64,000 nt of DNA. Origin: Bacteroidetes bacterium OLB9. Lineage in GTDB: Bacteria > Bacteroidota > Bacteroidia > Chitinophagales > Saprospiraceae. The DNA lies in the NCBI GenBank assembly GCA_001567255.1, contig LNBW01000079.1:124001-188000 (forward strand), in the 5' to 3' direction. Positions 8,794 to 20,567 of this stretch are shown piece by piece; the stretch's first letter is position 1, and each line of letters begins with the position of its first letter. Below the pieces are notes generated by a model. That model ran no database searches. It was not told the origin of the DNA and was given only the letters and a program-made list of their open reading frames with translations. Made by a program: the position numbers and the translations under genes.

Positions 8794-11700
8794 ATGAAGC
8801 ATTTTTTTATCCTCTTGATATTATTGATTTCGCTGACATCACAAGGTCAGGATAAATTATGGTCACCAGTTACTAATGCGAGTGCATTGTCTTTGCATGA
8901 TCTAAAACCGGATAATTATCTTGTTTATTCATTAGATTGGAAGCATTTTAAATCTGAAGAGTTGGCTGTTCAAAAAAGAACATCTGACAGAGTAATTGAA
9001 ATTCCTTACCCGGATGGAAATTTTAGAACTTTCAAGATTTATCAAACGCCTGTCTTTGATGAAGGGCTGTCTGCTAAATATCCCGGATTTATGTCTTATA
9101 CCGGAAGAAGTGCAGACGATCCATCAGCCACCTTGAAGATGAGTGTCTCGCCCTTTGGTATTCATGCTATGGTATTATCAGCTATTCATAATACTGTCTT
9201 TATTGATCCAGTTTCACATTTGGTTACTGATGATAATTATCTGATTTATTATAAGAAAGATTTGAGTAATACGGATAATCAGTGGGTTTGTGAAATTTTA
9301 GATGACCATAACGAGGATGGTCATGTTGTGGATATTAATGCATCTTCAAGAGCTATAGGGGATTGCCAACTTAGATCTTATAGATTGGCTTTAGCTTGTA
9401 CAGGAGAGTATGCTGCTTTTCATGGTGGCACAATAGAAAGGGTGCTCGCTGCCTTTAATACTACAATGACAAGGGTTAATGGTGTTTATGAACGTGATGC
9501 AGGCATTACAATGAAGTTGATTGCGGATACAGATAAAATGATTTTTCTCAATTCTAATTCAGACCCATATTCCAATGAAGATGGAGCGCTCATGCTCAGA
9601 CAGAATCAAACTGCAATGGACAATATCATAGGTACTGCCAATTATGATATCGGACACGTATTCAGTACAGGAGGAGGAGGAATTGCTCAGTTGAGATCAC
9701 CATGTGGTAGAAGCAAGGCAATGGGAGTCACCGGACAAAGTAAGCCTATAGGAGATCCGTTTGATATTGATTATGTTGCACATGAAATGGGACACCAATT
9801 TGGTGCTAATCATGTACAGAATAATAATTGCAATAGAAATAATTCAACAGCAGTGGAGCCAGGTAGTGGAAGTTCAATTATGGGGTATGCAGGCATTTGT
9901 GATCCGAATGTGCAGAACAATAGTGACCCTCACTTTAATGGTATTAGTTTGCTTGAAATAGCCAGTTTTGTCACTAGAAATGGAGATGCTTGTGCTGAAC
10001 ATATTGAAGTAAACAACCTTGCACCTGAAGTCACTGTATCCGAAACAAACTATACTATTCCTATTGCGACACCATTTGTTTTGTCGGCAACTGCCACTGA
10101 TGCCGATGGCGATGCAATGACCTATTGTTGGGAACAAATTAATGCCGAGATTGCAACGATGCCACCGGTTGCTACTGCCACCAAAGGGCCTTCATTCCGG
10201 TCGCTGCCTCCATCCATAAGCCCCTCCAGATATTTTCCCGATTTATTAAACCGATACAGTCGATGGGAAGTGCTACCATCAGTATCAAGGAAAATGAATT
10301 TTAGGTGTACCGTAAGAGATAATCATTTGAGTAAAGGATGTACGGATGAAGCAGAAGTTACGGTCAATACTACCATTCAGGCGGGGCCTTTTGTTGTAAC
10401 TTATCCAAACTCATCAGGGGTCTCATGGCAAATCGGGTCCAAACAGAACGTGTTATGGGATGTCGCTAATACAGATAAAGATCCCGTCAATTGTAAGAAA
10501 GTAGATATTTACTTGTCAACGGATGGAGGTCAAACTTATCCGCATTTGCTAGTATCGGGAGTTGATAATACTGGCAGTCATGAAATAACAGTACCTTCTT
10601 TCCAAACCCAAGTGGCACGTATCATGGTGAAGGCTGCAGATAATATTTTCTATGATATTTCAAATTTTAATTTCAAGATTGTAGCAAGTTATAATTTAGA
10701 TTTATCTGTTATCGATACCGTAATCTGTACGCAATCCTCTTTTAATGTGGACATCCTTCTGAGCCAAAATGGAAATGTGGTTGAGCCAGTACAATTGAGT
10801 ATCGTGGACGCTCCCGCTGCCCTTAGTATTAGCTTTTCTGAAAATAATGTGACTACATTTCCTAACAATATTGAGATGGAGATAAAGAATGTAGATCAAT
10901 TAAGTTATGGCGGTCATCGCATCATTGTACAAGCAGCATCAGGAGCTGAAGTACTGAATAAGGTGATCACTATTTATCGAGCGCTTTCTGAGGCTAAATC
11001 AGTAGCACTTTTATATCCGACTAATAACCAATTCGATACACCCGCTCGGGGTTTGACACTAGAGTGGGAAGCACTGGATGGTGTGCAAAATTATACCTTC
11101 CAAGTAAGCGAATCTGTCACCTTTGATAAGGAACCACAAATCCTTACAGTGAATGACAACCGTGTGACCATTAATCTAGAAGAAGGTATGATTTATTATT
11201 GGCGTGTAAAGCCAAATAGCAATTGCCTTGATCAGGAATATTCTGATATATTTTCGTTTAGACTCAAGGCAAAGTAGTAGGTGATGCATTATTGCTTAAA
11301 AATAATTACTTGATAGTAGATAAAGGTCAACAAGCAATAATCACTAAGGAAGAACTGAATGTGGCCGGAACGCAGCCTGAGTTTATTATTTTTACAGTTA
11401 TCGAAGCACCTTTAGAAGGAACATTAAAGAAAAGTGGAGAAGACCTAGGTGCTGGTGCATTTTTTACTATGAAAGATATTGAATCAGGTCAAATAGGATA
11501 CTTGCATGCCGGTGGCGAAAATGATTCGGATGTAATTAGAGTAAGTGTGATAGATGATGCGAATAGGTGGATACCTGATATACCAATTCATATTAGAATT
11601 AAGCAAGCAGAATTAGGAGGTGTAGCGCTTAAAGTCAAGAATATAGAGTGTTATGGTGATAACGATGGCAGTATCCGAATCATAGGTTATGGTGGTGTAC

Positions 11701-13178
11701 CTCCATATCAGTATTCACAGGATAGTGTTAACTTTGTCAATGAAGACACATTTACTGATCTCGCTTCAGGTAGTTATAAGTTTTATATTCGTGATGCTGT
11801 GGATACAATAAGATCAACAAATGAAATTGCGTTTGTTTCTCCTAATGATTTGACTTTTACTTCCCAACTAAGTAACTACGATATTGTACTTTCAGCTTCT
11901 GGTGGTACGGGCGACTTACAGTATAGTATTGATGGTGTCAATTATTTTAAGGATCCTATTTTTTTAGATCCAGGGAACGGTCTATTTTCGGTTTATGTTA
12001 AGGATATTTTTGGGTGTACTAAAGAAGATACCATAGAGATTGATATTCCTATATTAACCGTTAGTGGCGCGCTGATATCTGATGCTGAATGTGCAGGTCA
12101 GACTATTACAATTGAAGGTCAGGCCTTAGGTGGCATTCCGCCTTATGCTTTTAGTGTAGATGACATAGCTTATAATGAAGCCGACGTGATCAAAACAACG
12201 ATGCCTAACCCTGTAATCTATGTTAAGGATGCGGGAGGAAAAAAAGCCATCGCTGATACAATCTTTACACGTAATCCTGCTCCAATAGAAATGGATTATA
12301 CCAATGAAAAGTTTGTAGTTACAATCATAGCCACTGGAGGAACTGGAACGCTAATGTATAGCAATAACAAGGTGGATTATGACACTATTAATGTGTTTAC
12401 ATTTGATGACAATGGTACCTATCGATTATATGTTCGAGATGATTTAGGTTGTACTAAATCAAGGTTGATTGTTCTCAATGTTTTGAAGGAGGTAAATGTT
12501 ATAAGTACTAACGTTACATGTCATAACAAAACTGACGGGACCATCAAATTAAACCCGAAGGGCGGATTTCCTCCATATCAATTTAAACTCAATAATGGAT
12601 CCTACGGTACTGCTCGAGAGTGGACAGGATTAAAAGCAGGCGATTATACGTTCGTTGTCAAAGAGAGCAAAGGTGATTCTCTTTCAGGCACTGTAACTAT
12701 CATCAATCCGGACTCACTCACGCTGGAGGTGCAGCTTTCTGGCCACGACATTTTATTGCAGGCGCATGGTGGAACGCCTCCATATCAATATAGCATAGAT
12801 GGTGGAAATTTATTTCTAGATACAAATCAGTTTACTGAGTTAGATCCTAGTACTTATGAAATTGAAGTCAAAGATGCTAATGGCTGTCTTGCAGTGGAAA
12901 CAGTAACCATTGTTGCTACTCAAGATTTTATAACTAGCCAACTGATGATTTATCCTAATCCTTCAAGCCAAATGATAAGGGTGACAGCAGAAAGTAAAGA
13001 TCTATCAGATGGGTCATTTAAAGCAGTGAATGGAGAAGGAAGGGTGTTTGAGTTATACCCAATCCATCGCTCAGCCTATAGTGTTTCCTTGGATATCTCA
13101 AAGTTGCCATCAGCTATGTATTTGTTGATATATGAACTGAATGGTGAATTTTACAGGGTCAGATTCGTAAAATATTAA
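8794..13178 (+). CDS. Secreted reprolysin-like metallopeptidase with SprB repeats and T9SS type A sorting domain, one frame break
   Basis: Large exported zinc protease, 1461 residues when repaired. The ATG at 8794 gives a clean signal peptide (KHFFILLILLISLTSQGQ); earlier in-frame starts lack one. A propeptide-like region (to ~180) is followed by an M12B/reprolysin-type domain with the zinc site HEMGHQFGANH and the Met-turn region SGSSIMGYAGIC, then beta-sandwich modules. The first frame stops at 11275-11277 after FSFRLKAK. One extra base near 11260-11262 would instead read FSFRTQGKVVGDALLL and run on into the second frame. That frame has about six SprB-type repeats (GGVPPYQYS, GGTPPYQYSIDG) and ends in a type A sorting domain (MIYPNPSSQMIRV...). 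Only the first piece has a signal peptide and only the second a sorting domain, supporting one gene. Likely T9SS-exported and surface-attached; substrate unknown. Confidence 0.88.
11625..12920 (+). repeat. About six SprB-type protein repeats in the first peptidase
   Basis: Tandem coding repeats of roughly 70 residues. Each has a core like GG(V/I/F/T)PPY(Q/A)(Y/F)S.D and ends in a (V/I)(K/R)DxxGC-like strand. Three carry the full GGxPPY core and two a shorter GGTGxLxYS. This matches the SprB repeat known from gliding and adhesive proteins of Bacteroidota. The repeats are diverged in DNA, so they are probably old. Confidence 0.75.
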
Positions 13179-13534
13179 GGTTTTGTGAAGAGGTGTGTAT
13201 CGGACTGTAATGTAGGTTGCAATGGTTAATACTCAACGAATGGTTTGTCTTTTTATTGAGCATTACATTTTAGTAAATAAGTTGCGCATAGATTTACTTA
13301 CTATTTGACTGAATTACTTAGTTTTTCATTTACAAATTTTCATTGTTTTGCTTAGAATAGGCTTATTTATAGGTTGATAGTTATATTTATGATGGTATCA
13401 ACCCTACGATGGTATGTTATATAACAAGCAATATATATTAAATTATAATATTTAAAGAAACAAAATTCATTTTTATCATAAAATATTATATTTTTATGGC
13501 TTCATATTGAATGTTAAACTAAATTTTATCAAGC
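13179..13534. other. AT-rich intergenic region (356 bp)
   Basis: Spacer between the two peptidase genes, very AT-rich (long stretches of only A and T around 13430-13500). I see no gene, RNA or clear terminator. It probably holds the promoter of the second peptidase gene, but no -33/-7 pair stood out. Confidence 0.5.
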
Positions 13535-16500
13535 ATGATGCGCTCGATTGTTTTTACTTTGTTAATATTGGTTTTTTTGTACAGGAATCGGAATAGCAGG
13601 GCAATTCTATGTTCAGCATACTGTTCATGAAGGAAAAGATTTAAAGAAGGAAAAAATCCAACTGGATATAAGAACTTTTAAAAGTTTGTCCGGTAGAAAT
13701 AATAATACATTTGATTTTTCACTTCCTATTTATGGTGATGTTGTTCAGTTTACGGCTGTTAAAAATGATGTTTTTGTAAATGACAGCGGTATTCAGGATG
13801 AAATTTACACTTATGATGTATTTAAATCAGATGACAAAGCTATTTATGGTGCCCTCACTATCGGTAGCAGTATGGTTTACGTTCATTTATTTAATTTTGG
13901 TAGAATGATTAGTGTTTATCCTGACCTCACAACAAATGAAGGTGGATACTGGGTAGAATACGGCATTCAACCAGAATTTAAAAGTCTTCAACAATATTGC
14001 TCGCAAGATAATAGTATTGAAGAGATGATTCATCACAACACTAAAGCGGGTAGTAAACGTGTTAAGTTGTCACTTGGATCAAATTATTATTCATATAAAG
14101 TTGCGATTGTAGCCACGGGAGAATACTATATTAATAACGGGAATAGTGATAATACTGTGAGAGTCTCCATAGTCAATTCTGTCAATGCAATCAGTGCAAT
14201 TTTTAAAAATGAAGCATCAATCTCATTAAAAACTTCTTCCAGTATCATTAAGATGTATTCAGATCCTGCCACAGACCCATTTAGTCCGGGTACGGATAGA
14301 ACACTACAGGCGCGACAAGTGGTAAGTGATAATTTTACAAGTAACAGATATGATATTGGCCATGTTTTTCATCAACATCGTGATGGAGATGGATGGGAAA
14401 ATGGTGGTGTTGCACTGTTGTCCAGCGTCTGTAATAATTCTGGGAATCCACCTGCAAAAGGTGGAGGTTGGAGTGGCTCGTATTCCAATGTGGGCAATGG
14501 ATGGATTAATCTAGCGACGCATGAGTTTGGACATCAATTTAGTGCAACTCATACTTTCAATGGTATCGGTAGTAGCTGTACTGATAATATTAGTACTACT
14601 ACTGCGGTTGAAATAGGTAGTGGCACGACTATTATGTCTTATAATGGTGTTTGTGGCTTAGGTCAAAATATCCCAAACAGTGGTGAACTGGATAACTATT
14701 TTCATGTTGTTAGCTTAGAGCAGATATACAATTTCGTGTATAACGGAAGTGGTGGCTCATGCGGGAATCCAGACCCTTCATCCAATCTACTTCCAGAGGT
14801 CACTGCTAATCCATGCAATGCAACTTATATTATCCCAAAGAATACTCCGTTTTATATTGAGGCTGAGGGGTCTTTTGATGATGAAGATGGACATACTTAC
14901 TGTTGGGAGCAGACGGATGAAGATGGCGCAGGAAAACCTACGCAAGGTAAAGCTGGGTTAATAGCTGCCAGTGACCCCAAAGCGCCCATATTTAGATCTT
15001 ATCCACCTACGGATGTTCCATACAGATATTTTCCTAATCTAACCAGTGTAGTGCAGGGTAAGGTAAATACTTTTGATGTCTTGTCTTTAGTGCCTAGGAC
15101 CATTCATCTTAGTGTAACTGTTAGAGATAATAATAAGGATGGTGGTGCTGTAGCCAGTGATGATGTAGTCATTACTGTCGATAATTCAGGTCCACTTGAA
15201 ATGATAAGACCCGTTGGTGGTGAAACTTTGGTCGCAGGAAATATGGAAACGATCAGTTGGAATACAAATGGTTCAAATAGCTTGTGTTCTAAAGTAAGAG
15301 TCAGATTGTCTTATGATAGTGGTAAAAGTTTTGATTATATTTTAGCTGAGAATATAGATTATAGTGCGGGCAGAGTTGATGTTGATCTTCCTATGTCCAT
15401 GCCGGGATCTGAAAATGTTAGAGTGATGGTTGAGTGTATGGATTATTCATGTTTTAAGATCTATACTGTTTCGAAAACTAATTTTACCATCCAATCTGAT
15501 TGCAAAGCTCCTCTCACAGAAATTAGCCCTATTGATCCGAAAACATTTGAGGAAAGTGATCAGGGCTTGAAACTTAATCTAAAAAACAACTTAGGAAACA
15601 CAGTTACAAAATTGAGTGGCATTCTTAGATCAGATGATGTTTCCGGTAACCTTATCTTTTTAGATAATGTTTCGGCACAATGTGCAGGACCTTCTAATGC
15701 TGTGAAATATGACGTACACTTTTTTACTGTTGATATTTCAGGTTCATACACATTTGATCATGGAGGAAAATTCGGAACAGTCATGAATGTGTATGAGAAT
15801 TTTTTACGGGTACGAATTGTATTAATCATATTGGGAGTAATGCAACCCGGCCATCTGGTACAGGATCGATAGATTTAAACCAGACTTTATCATTAAATTT
15901 AGTTGCTGGGGTTCAGTATTTTATGATTGTCAGTAGTTTTTCAGAGAGTTTACCTATTCTGCCATCAAATTATAGTGTGACACTGACCAATAAGCCTGCT
16001 GGTGCTAATTTGTATAGTGGTATCCAGTTGCCTATCGGGTATAATTATACCTACATAGCCATTAGCAATGTAGATGGGGTTATAGCAGGGCATAATGAAG
16101 ATTCTGACTTTACTACACTTAGAGCGGGTTCTTACTGTGTGTATGGAGCTGCATATAGAAATGACCAGAATCCCGATACCTGGATAGGCAAAACACTAAA
16201 TGAAATTATTGTGCAAGGAGCATGTATTTTGACGAGTGCACAGTGTAAACCATTGACAATTACACCTGCATGTTTTTTTAGTGATGTGGTGGTAGGTACT
16301 CAGACAGCATGTGTAATCGGCCCCAATACCTATACACAGGAACTGACCATATCATATGAGCGAGCACCAACAACAGGTAAAATTAATGTCAATGGCCAGG
16401 AATTTGATGTGACGACCAGCCCACAGACTATTGTGCTTCAAGGACTTGATTCTGACGGTCAACCTGTTGATGTAACAATATTCTTTAGCGAAGTGCCTGA

Positions 16501-19369
16501 ATGCCGTACCACCAGAAATAATTTATTTACAGCCCCAGCTAATTGTTGTCCGATTGTACTAGATTTAGGGGAAGATGTAGATAAATGCGATGGTGCGTCA
16601 GTGTTGCTCTTCGCAGGGGATAATGGGACCGAATATATTTGGCAAAAAGATGGAGTGGTCATAGCCGGCAATAATTCAAAGACATATCCGGTAAATGCCT
16701 CAGGTGTGTACTCTGTAGAAGTCACACATGCTTCAGGATGTAAAAAAACAGATACTGTAGCCATAACTTTCCGCCCACTTCCTCAGATAGTATTTCCAGC
16801 TGTAGTTGAATTTTGTGCCGGTGATGTTCTGGATTTAAGACCTATGATTACTAATGGAGCAAGATACGAATGGTATATGAATGGTCAATTGATAGATGGA
16901 CAAACAGAAGACAATATCCAAATCACAGAAGGAGGCGTATACAAAATTGTAGTATATAGCGACTATGATTGTAAAAATGAGGCGAGTGTTATAGTGCGGC
17001 AAATACCACTCCCGGTTGTTGAGTTAGGTGCTGATCAGAGAAAGTGTGATGGAGAGATAGCATTGCTTGATGCAGGTCCGGATGGTGTTTCATACGTATG
17101 GTATTTGAATAACATAGAAATAAGCAGAGGGAATGAATCCACATATGAGGCAAAACAATCAGGAATATATAAAGTCGTAGTGACCAATTCTACCGGTTGC
17201 TCTACAGAAGACTTTGTAAAAGTTGACTTCTTTGCAAGCCCAAGTATTGAAGCACTGCCACCATTTATAGATTTTTGTGAAGGTGTAGGAGGATCGATTA
17301 CTGCTCAGGCAAAAGATTATAAGACGCTTAAGTGGTACATTGATCAAGTACATCAGCCTACTTTTGATAATAATCCTACGATTATAGTTGCTAAGGCAGG
17401 TTTATATACTGTTGAAGTCACTAATTTAGCTAATTGTACCGTGTCACGAACAGTGGAAGCTGTATTCAGACCGTTACCTACGATTGAGTTGGGTGATGAC
17501 CTCACGCTTTGTATCGGAAATCCGTTGGTACTGGATGGTGGAATTGAAGGAGTTAAATTTGAGTGGACAAAGGACGGCAACCCATTACCTAATACAGAAA
17601 GGAAGCTTACTGTTATCGAAAATGGCACTTATGCTGTCACTGTGACAAGTGAATATGGATGTATGAATCAAGATGAAGTAAAAGTGAATTTTATCCCCGG
17701 GCCTTCAGTGACTTTGAATGGCGATGCTACTTTTTGTGAGGGAGAATCTCATTCAATAATCATGACGACTGATGCTACAGACCCTGTGATAACTTGGTTG
17801 GACCAATTTGGCAATATTCTTCCTGAAAATGGAAATGTATTGATTGTGACTGAGCCAGGTACTTATAAAGTCTCTGTAATAGGTGGTACACCTGCTTGTG
17901 AAGTGATTAAAGAAGTAAATATTACTACGAATCCTAAACCTAAAATTAATCTCGGTAACGATAGGATTCTGTGTGATGGTGATACTGCTCCTGTTCTTAA
18001 TGCAGGTCCAGGTAATGTATCTTATTCTTGGACACTCAATGGTAATCCGCTTGCAAGTACTCAAAATGTTACTGCAACTCAATCAGGTGTTTATGAAGTT
18101 AAAGTTAAAAATCAGTTTGGTTGTGAAAATACTGAAAAAGTGTCCATCACTTACGAGCCGATACCTTCCATTGATAATTTACAAAGTGACTACGCATTGT
18201 GTGAAGGCAGTACAGCACTGGTTATAGACTTGGAGTCTGATGGATCTATATTCGAATGGAAACTGAATAATAACACCATTCAAGGACAAACTGCTGACAT
18301 AATCAATATTACCGAACCAGGTTCTTATGAGGTTATCGTAAGTACACCATCAGGATGTAAAAACTCAGCAACATTCACAGTGACTCAACGACCGAAGCCT
18401 TCTGTTGACCTGGGAGATGATTTTAATTTATGCCCTGGAGATTCTAGAATTTTGGACGCAGGTGTTCACGATCAATATGTTTGGAGTGATAGTTCTACAG
18501 GCGCTACGCTAGAGGTGACTGCTGACGAATTTGATGAGATTACTCATCAGCTTTACACGGTTATAGTGACTAATGAGTATGGTTGTTCTGATACAGATTC
18601 AATTGAAGTTTCAATTTACCCTGTGATCAAAGCAGCGATTTCATCTGATCAGCCAGGCGTTTGTAATGGCGCTCCCGTGAAATTGACTGCCAGTGGCGGA
18701 ATAGTTTATGAGTGGAATGATCCAGAGGGCAACACACTTTCTTCATTAAACACTGCAGAAACCATTGCAACACCTAGTAAGACAACTACTTATTCAGTGG
18801 TGGTGAGTGATGGGATATGCCCGGATAATAAAGATGAAAAATCTATCCAGATTATTGTTTTTGAACCGGTTAATGTTTCAGCTGGCAACGATACTTGTGT
18901 TTTAGCAGGAAGACCATTCAGGTTGAATGCTAAAGGAGGTGTTAGCTACCAATGGGACCACCCTGAACTTATCATTAGCGGTGCTGATAGCGCTCATCCA
19001 GAAGTCCAGATCACTCAAGAAGTTACATTTACCGTTACCATAACAGATATAAATGGATGTACTTACACTGATCAGATTAGCATTTGTGTTAAAGAAGATT
19101 CATTCCAGGCGGTAACAATTATCACACCAAATGGAGATGGCAAAAATGATGTTCTTTATTTCAATGATTTGGAGAATTACCCTGATAACCAGTTAAGGAT
19201 ATTCAATAGGTGGGGCAATTTGATTTTTGAAGCAGAAGGCTATCAACAGAATGATAAACTATTTGATGGTATTAGAAATGGAGAACGACTGCCAGCAGAC
19301 ACATACTATTACATTTTGACCTTTGATGGGCAAACTTATAAGAGTGCGTTAACGATTCTATGGGATTAA
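13535..19369 (+). CDS. Giant secreted reprolysin-like metallopeptidase with Ig-like repeats and gliding-associated (type B) C-terminal domain, two frame breaks
   Basis: Paralogue of the preceding peptidase, 1944 residues when repaired. The ATG at 13535 opens a signal peptide (MRSIVFTLLILVF) but a T7 run (13572-13578) breaks it; with six T it continues CTGIGIAGQFYVQHTVHEG. The zinc site is HEFGHQFSATH and the Met-turn region is GSGTTIMSYNGVCG. A second break lies in T6 at 15800-15805: as written the frame stops at 15872, but seven T read YENFFTGTNCINHIGSN and pass into the next frame. That frame carries a long array of ~77-residue Ig-like repeats and ends in the gliding-motility-associated domain (IITPNGDGKNDVL ... 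RIFNRWGNLIF), a type B T9SS signal. A PorP/SprF gene follows within 25 bp, a known pairing. Likely surface-bound or secreted protease/adhesin. Confidence 0.88.
16550..19100 (+). repeat. Array of about eleven Ig-like protein repeats in the second peptidase
   Basis: Coding repeats with a period near 77 residues. Most begin with a Pro-rich linker plus LG(D/A)D or similar and a Cys-x-Gly (for example VELGADQRKCDG, IELGDDLTLCIG, VDLGDDFNLCPG), and end G.Y.V.V(T/K)N..GC. The paired Cys positions suggest a disulphide per domain. Repeats are diverged in DNA. They probably form a rod holding the protease away from the cell. Confidence 0.78.
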
Positions 19370-19393
19370 AAGATGATATTAAAAGAGAATAAG

Positions 19394-20329
19394 ATGAAAA
19401 CAAAAAATAAGTATATATTTGGTATCATATTGCTCTTCGTTTCAATGAATGTAGCAGGACAACAACTCCCTAATAGTTCGATGCTATCAGAAACTCGGAC
19501 AATATGGAATCCTGCCTATACGGCAAATGAAAACAATATGATAATTGATGCATTTGCTCGCACGCAATGGCTTGGATTTTCGGGTGCTCCTGCCACTGGG
19601 TTTGCTGGCGTACAATATCCGTTTGTTACTTATAATATGTCAGCAGGAGGATTGATCCATTATGATAAAACTGGTCCTGTGAGTAAAATTGGTTTACAAC
19701 TTAATTATGCTTATAAACTTAGACAAGTATTGAGCAGATATGGACAATTATCCCTCGGTATAGGAGCTGATTTTGAACAATACAGTTTTAATGGCAGCGG
19801 TGAAGTATTTAATGACCTGGATGACATTTTGATTAATAACGCTCGAGCTAGCTCATTTTTTCCGTCGCTGAGTGCAGGTTTTTTCTATACTTCAAACATT
19901 AGACCATATCGCGGCAATTCATTTTTTGTTGGAGCAGCTATGAGCCAAGTATTTACTACAGAGGTATTAGTCAATGATTTCAATCAGGTAAGACAAAAAC
20001 ATTATCACTTTAATCTAGGTGGTAAAATCTATTATTATGACAGTTATTTTGAACCCATGATAACTGCAAACCTTGTACAGCCTGATCTGATTGATGTATT
20101 ATACAGTGTGAAATATGAAATGCGTGATGCTTTTTGGGCAGGAGTAGGTTTTTCAGGTGGAGGAATGGCCGCTGTACAGGGTGGTGTGATTTTGAGTGAT
20201 TTAGGAGAAAATGACGCTGTGATGAAAATCGGTGTACTGGGAAGCTATGGTCTAAGTGCAAAACTTGCTAAAACGGGACCAGGCTTTGAAGTATATATAG
20301 GTTATTATCTCGAACAAGACCATAGGTAA
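19394..20329 (+). CDS. PorP/SprF-family type IX secretion-associated outer-membrane protein
   Basis: Member of the PorP/SprF family. SprF-type proteins are needed for secretion or attachment of specific type B (gliding-associated) T9SS cargo, and are usually encoded next to it. The start at 19394 gives a signal peptide (KYIFGIILLFVSMNVAGQ); an upstream in-frame ATG at 19373 would add seven residues before it. The family signature IWNPAYTANEN, FARTQWLGFSGAPATGFAGV is at residues ~35-75, followed by amphipathic strands of an 11-14 strand barrel, ending GFEVYIGYYL. Starts 24 bp after the giant peptidase, so probably co-transcribed and dedicated to it. 311 residues, normal for the family. Confidence 0.9.
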   Translation: MKTKNKYIFGIILLFVSMNVAGQQLPNSSMLSETRTIWNPAYTANENNMIIDAFARTQWLGFSGAPATGFAGVQYPFVTYNMSAGGLIHYDKTGPVSKIGLQLNYAYKLRQVLSRYGQLSLGIGADFEQYSFNGSGEVFNDLDDILINNARASSFFPSLSAGFFYTSNIRPYRGNSFFVGAAMSQVFTTEVLVNDFNQVRQKHYHFNLGGKIYYYDSYFEPMITANLVQPDLIDVLYSVKYEMRDAFWAGVGFSGGGMAAVQGGVILSDLGENDAVMKIGVLGSYGLSAKLAKTGPGFEVYIGYYLEQDHR

Positions 20330-20567
20330 TTGAGAGATATTTATTATTTATAATATATTTTTAATTAATAAGAAGTAAATCACACTTTCTTTAATATTCA
20401 TTATTATCAATTGCATTGGAAGTTGTAAGATGGTTAATGATTCGTTGGATTGATAAGAAGTATTTTATAAATTTGTGGTCATTTAATAAAATTTTAAGAA
20501 TATTTGGCGTTTTTATTTTCGTTTACAATTTATCGAACATAGTTATTAAAAAGTAATTTTATTTGTA

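Noticed and set aside
16550..19100. Repeats considered as a recent DNA tandem expansion
   Set aside because: Similarity is at protein level only; DNA copies are strongly diverged.
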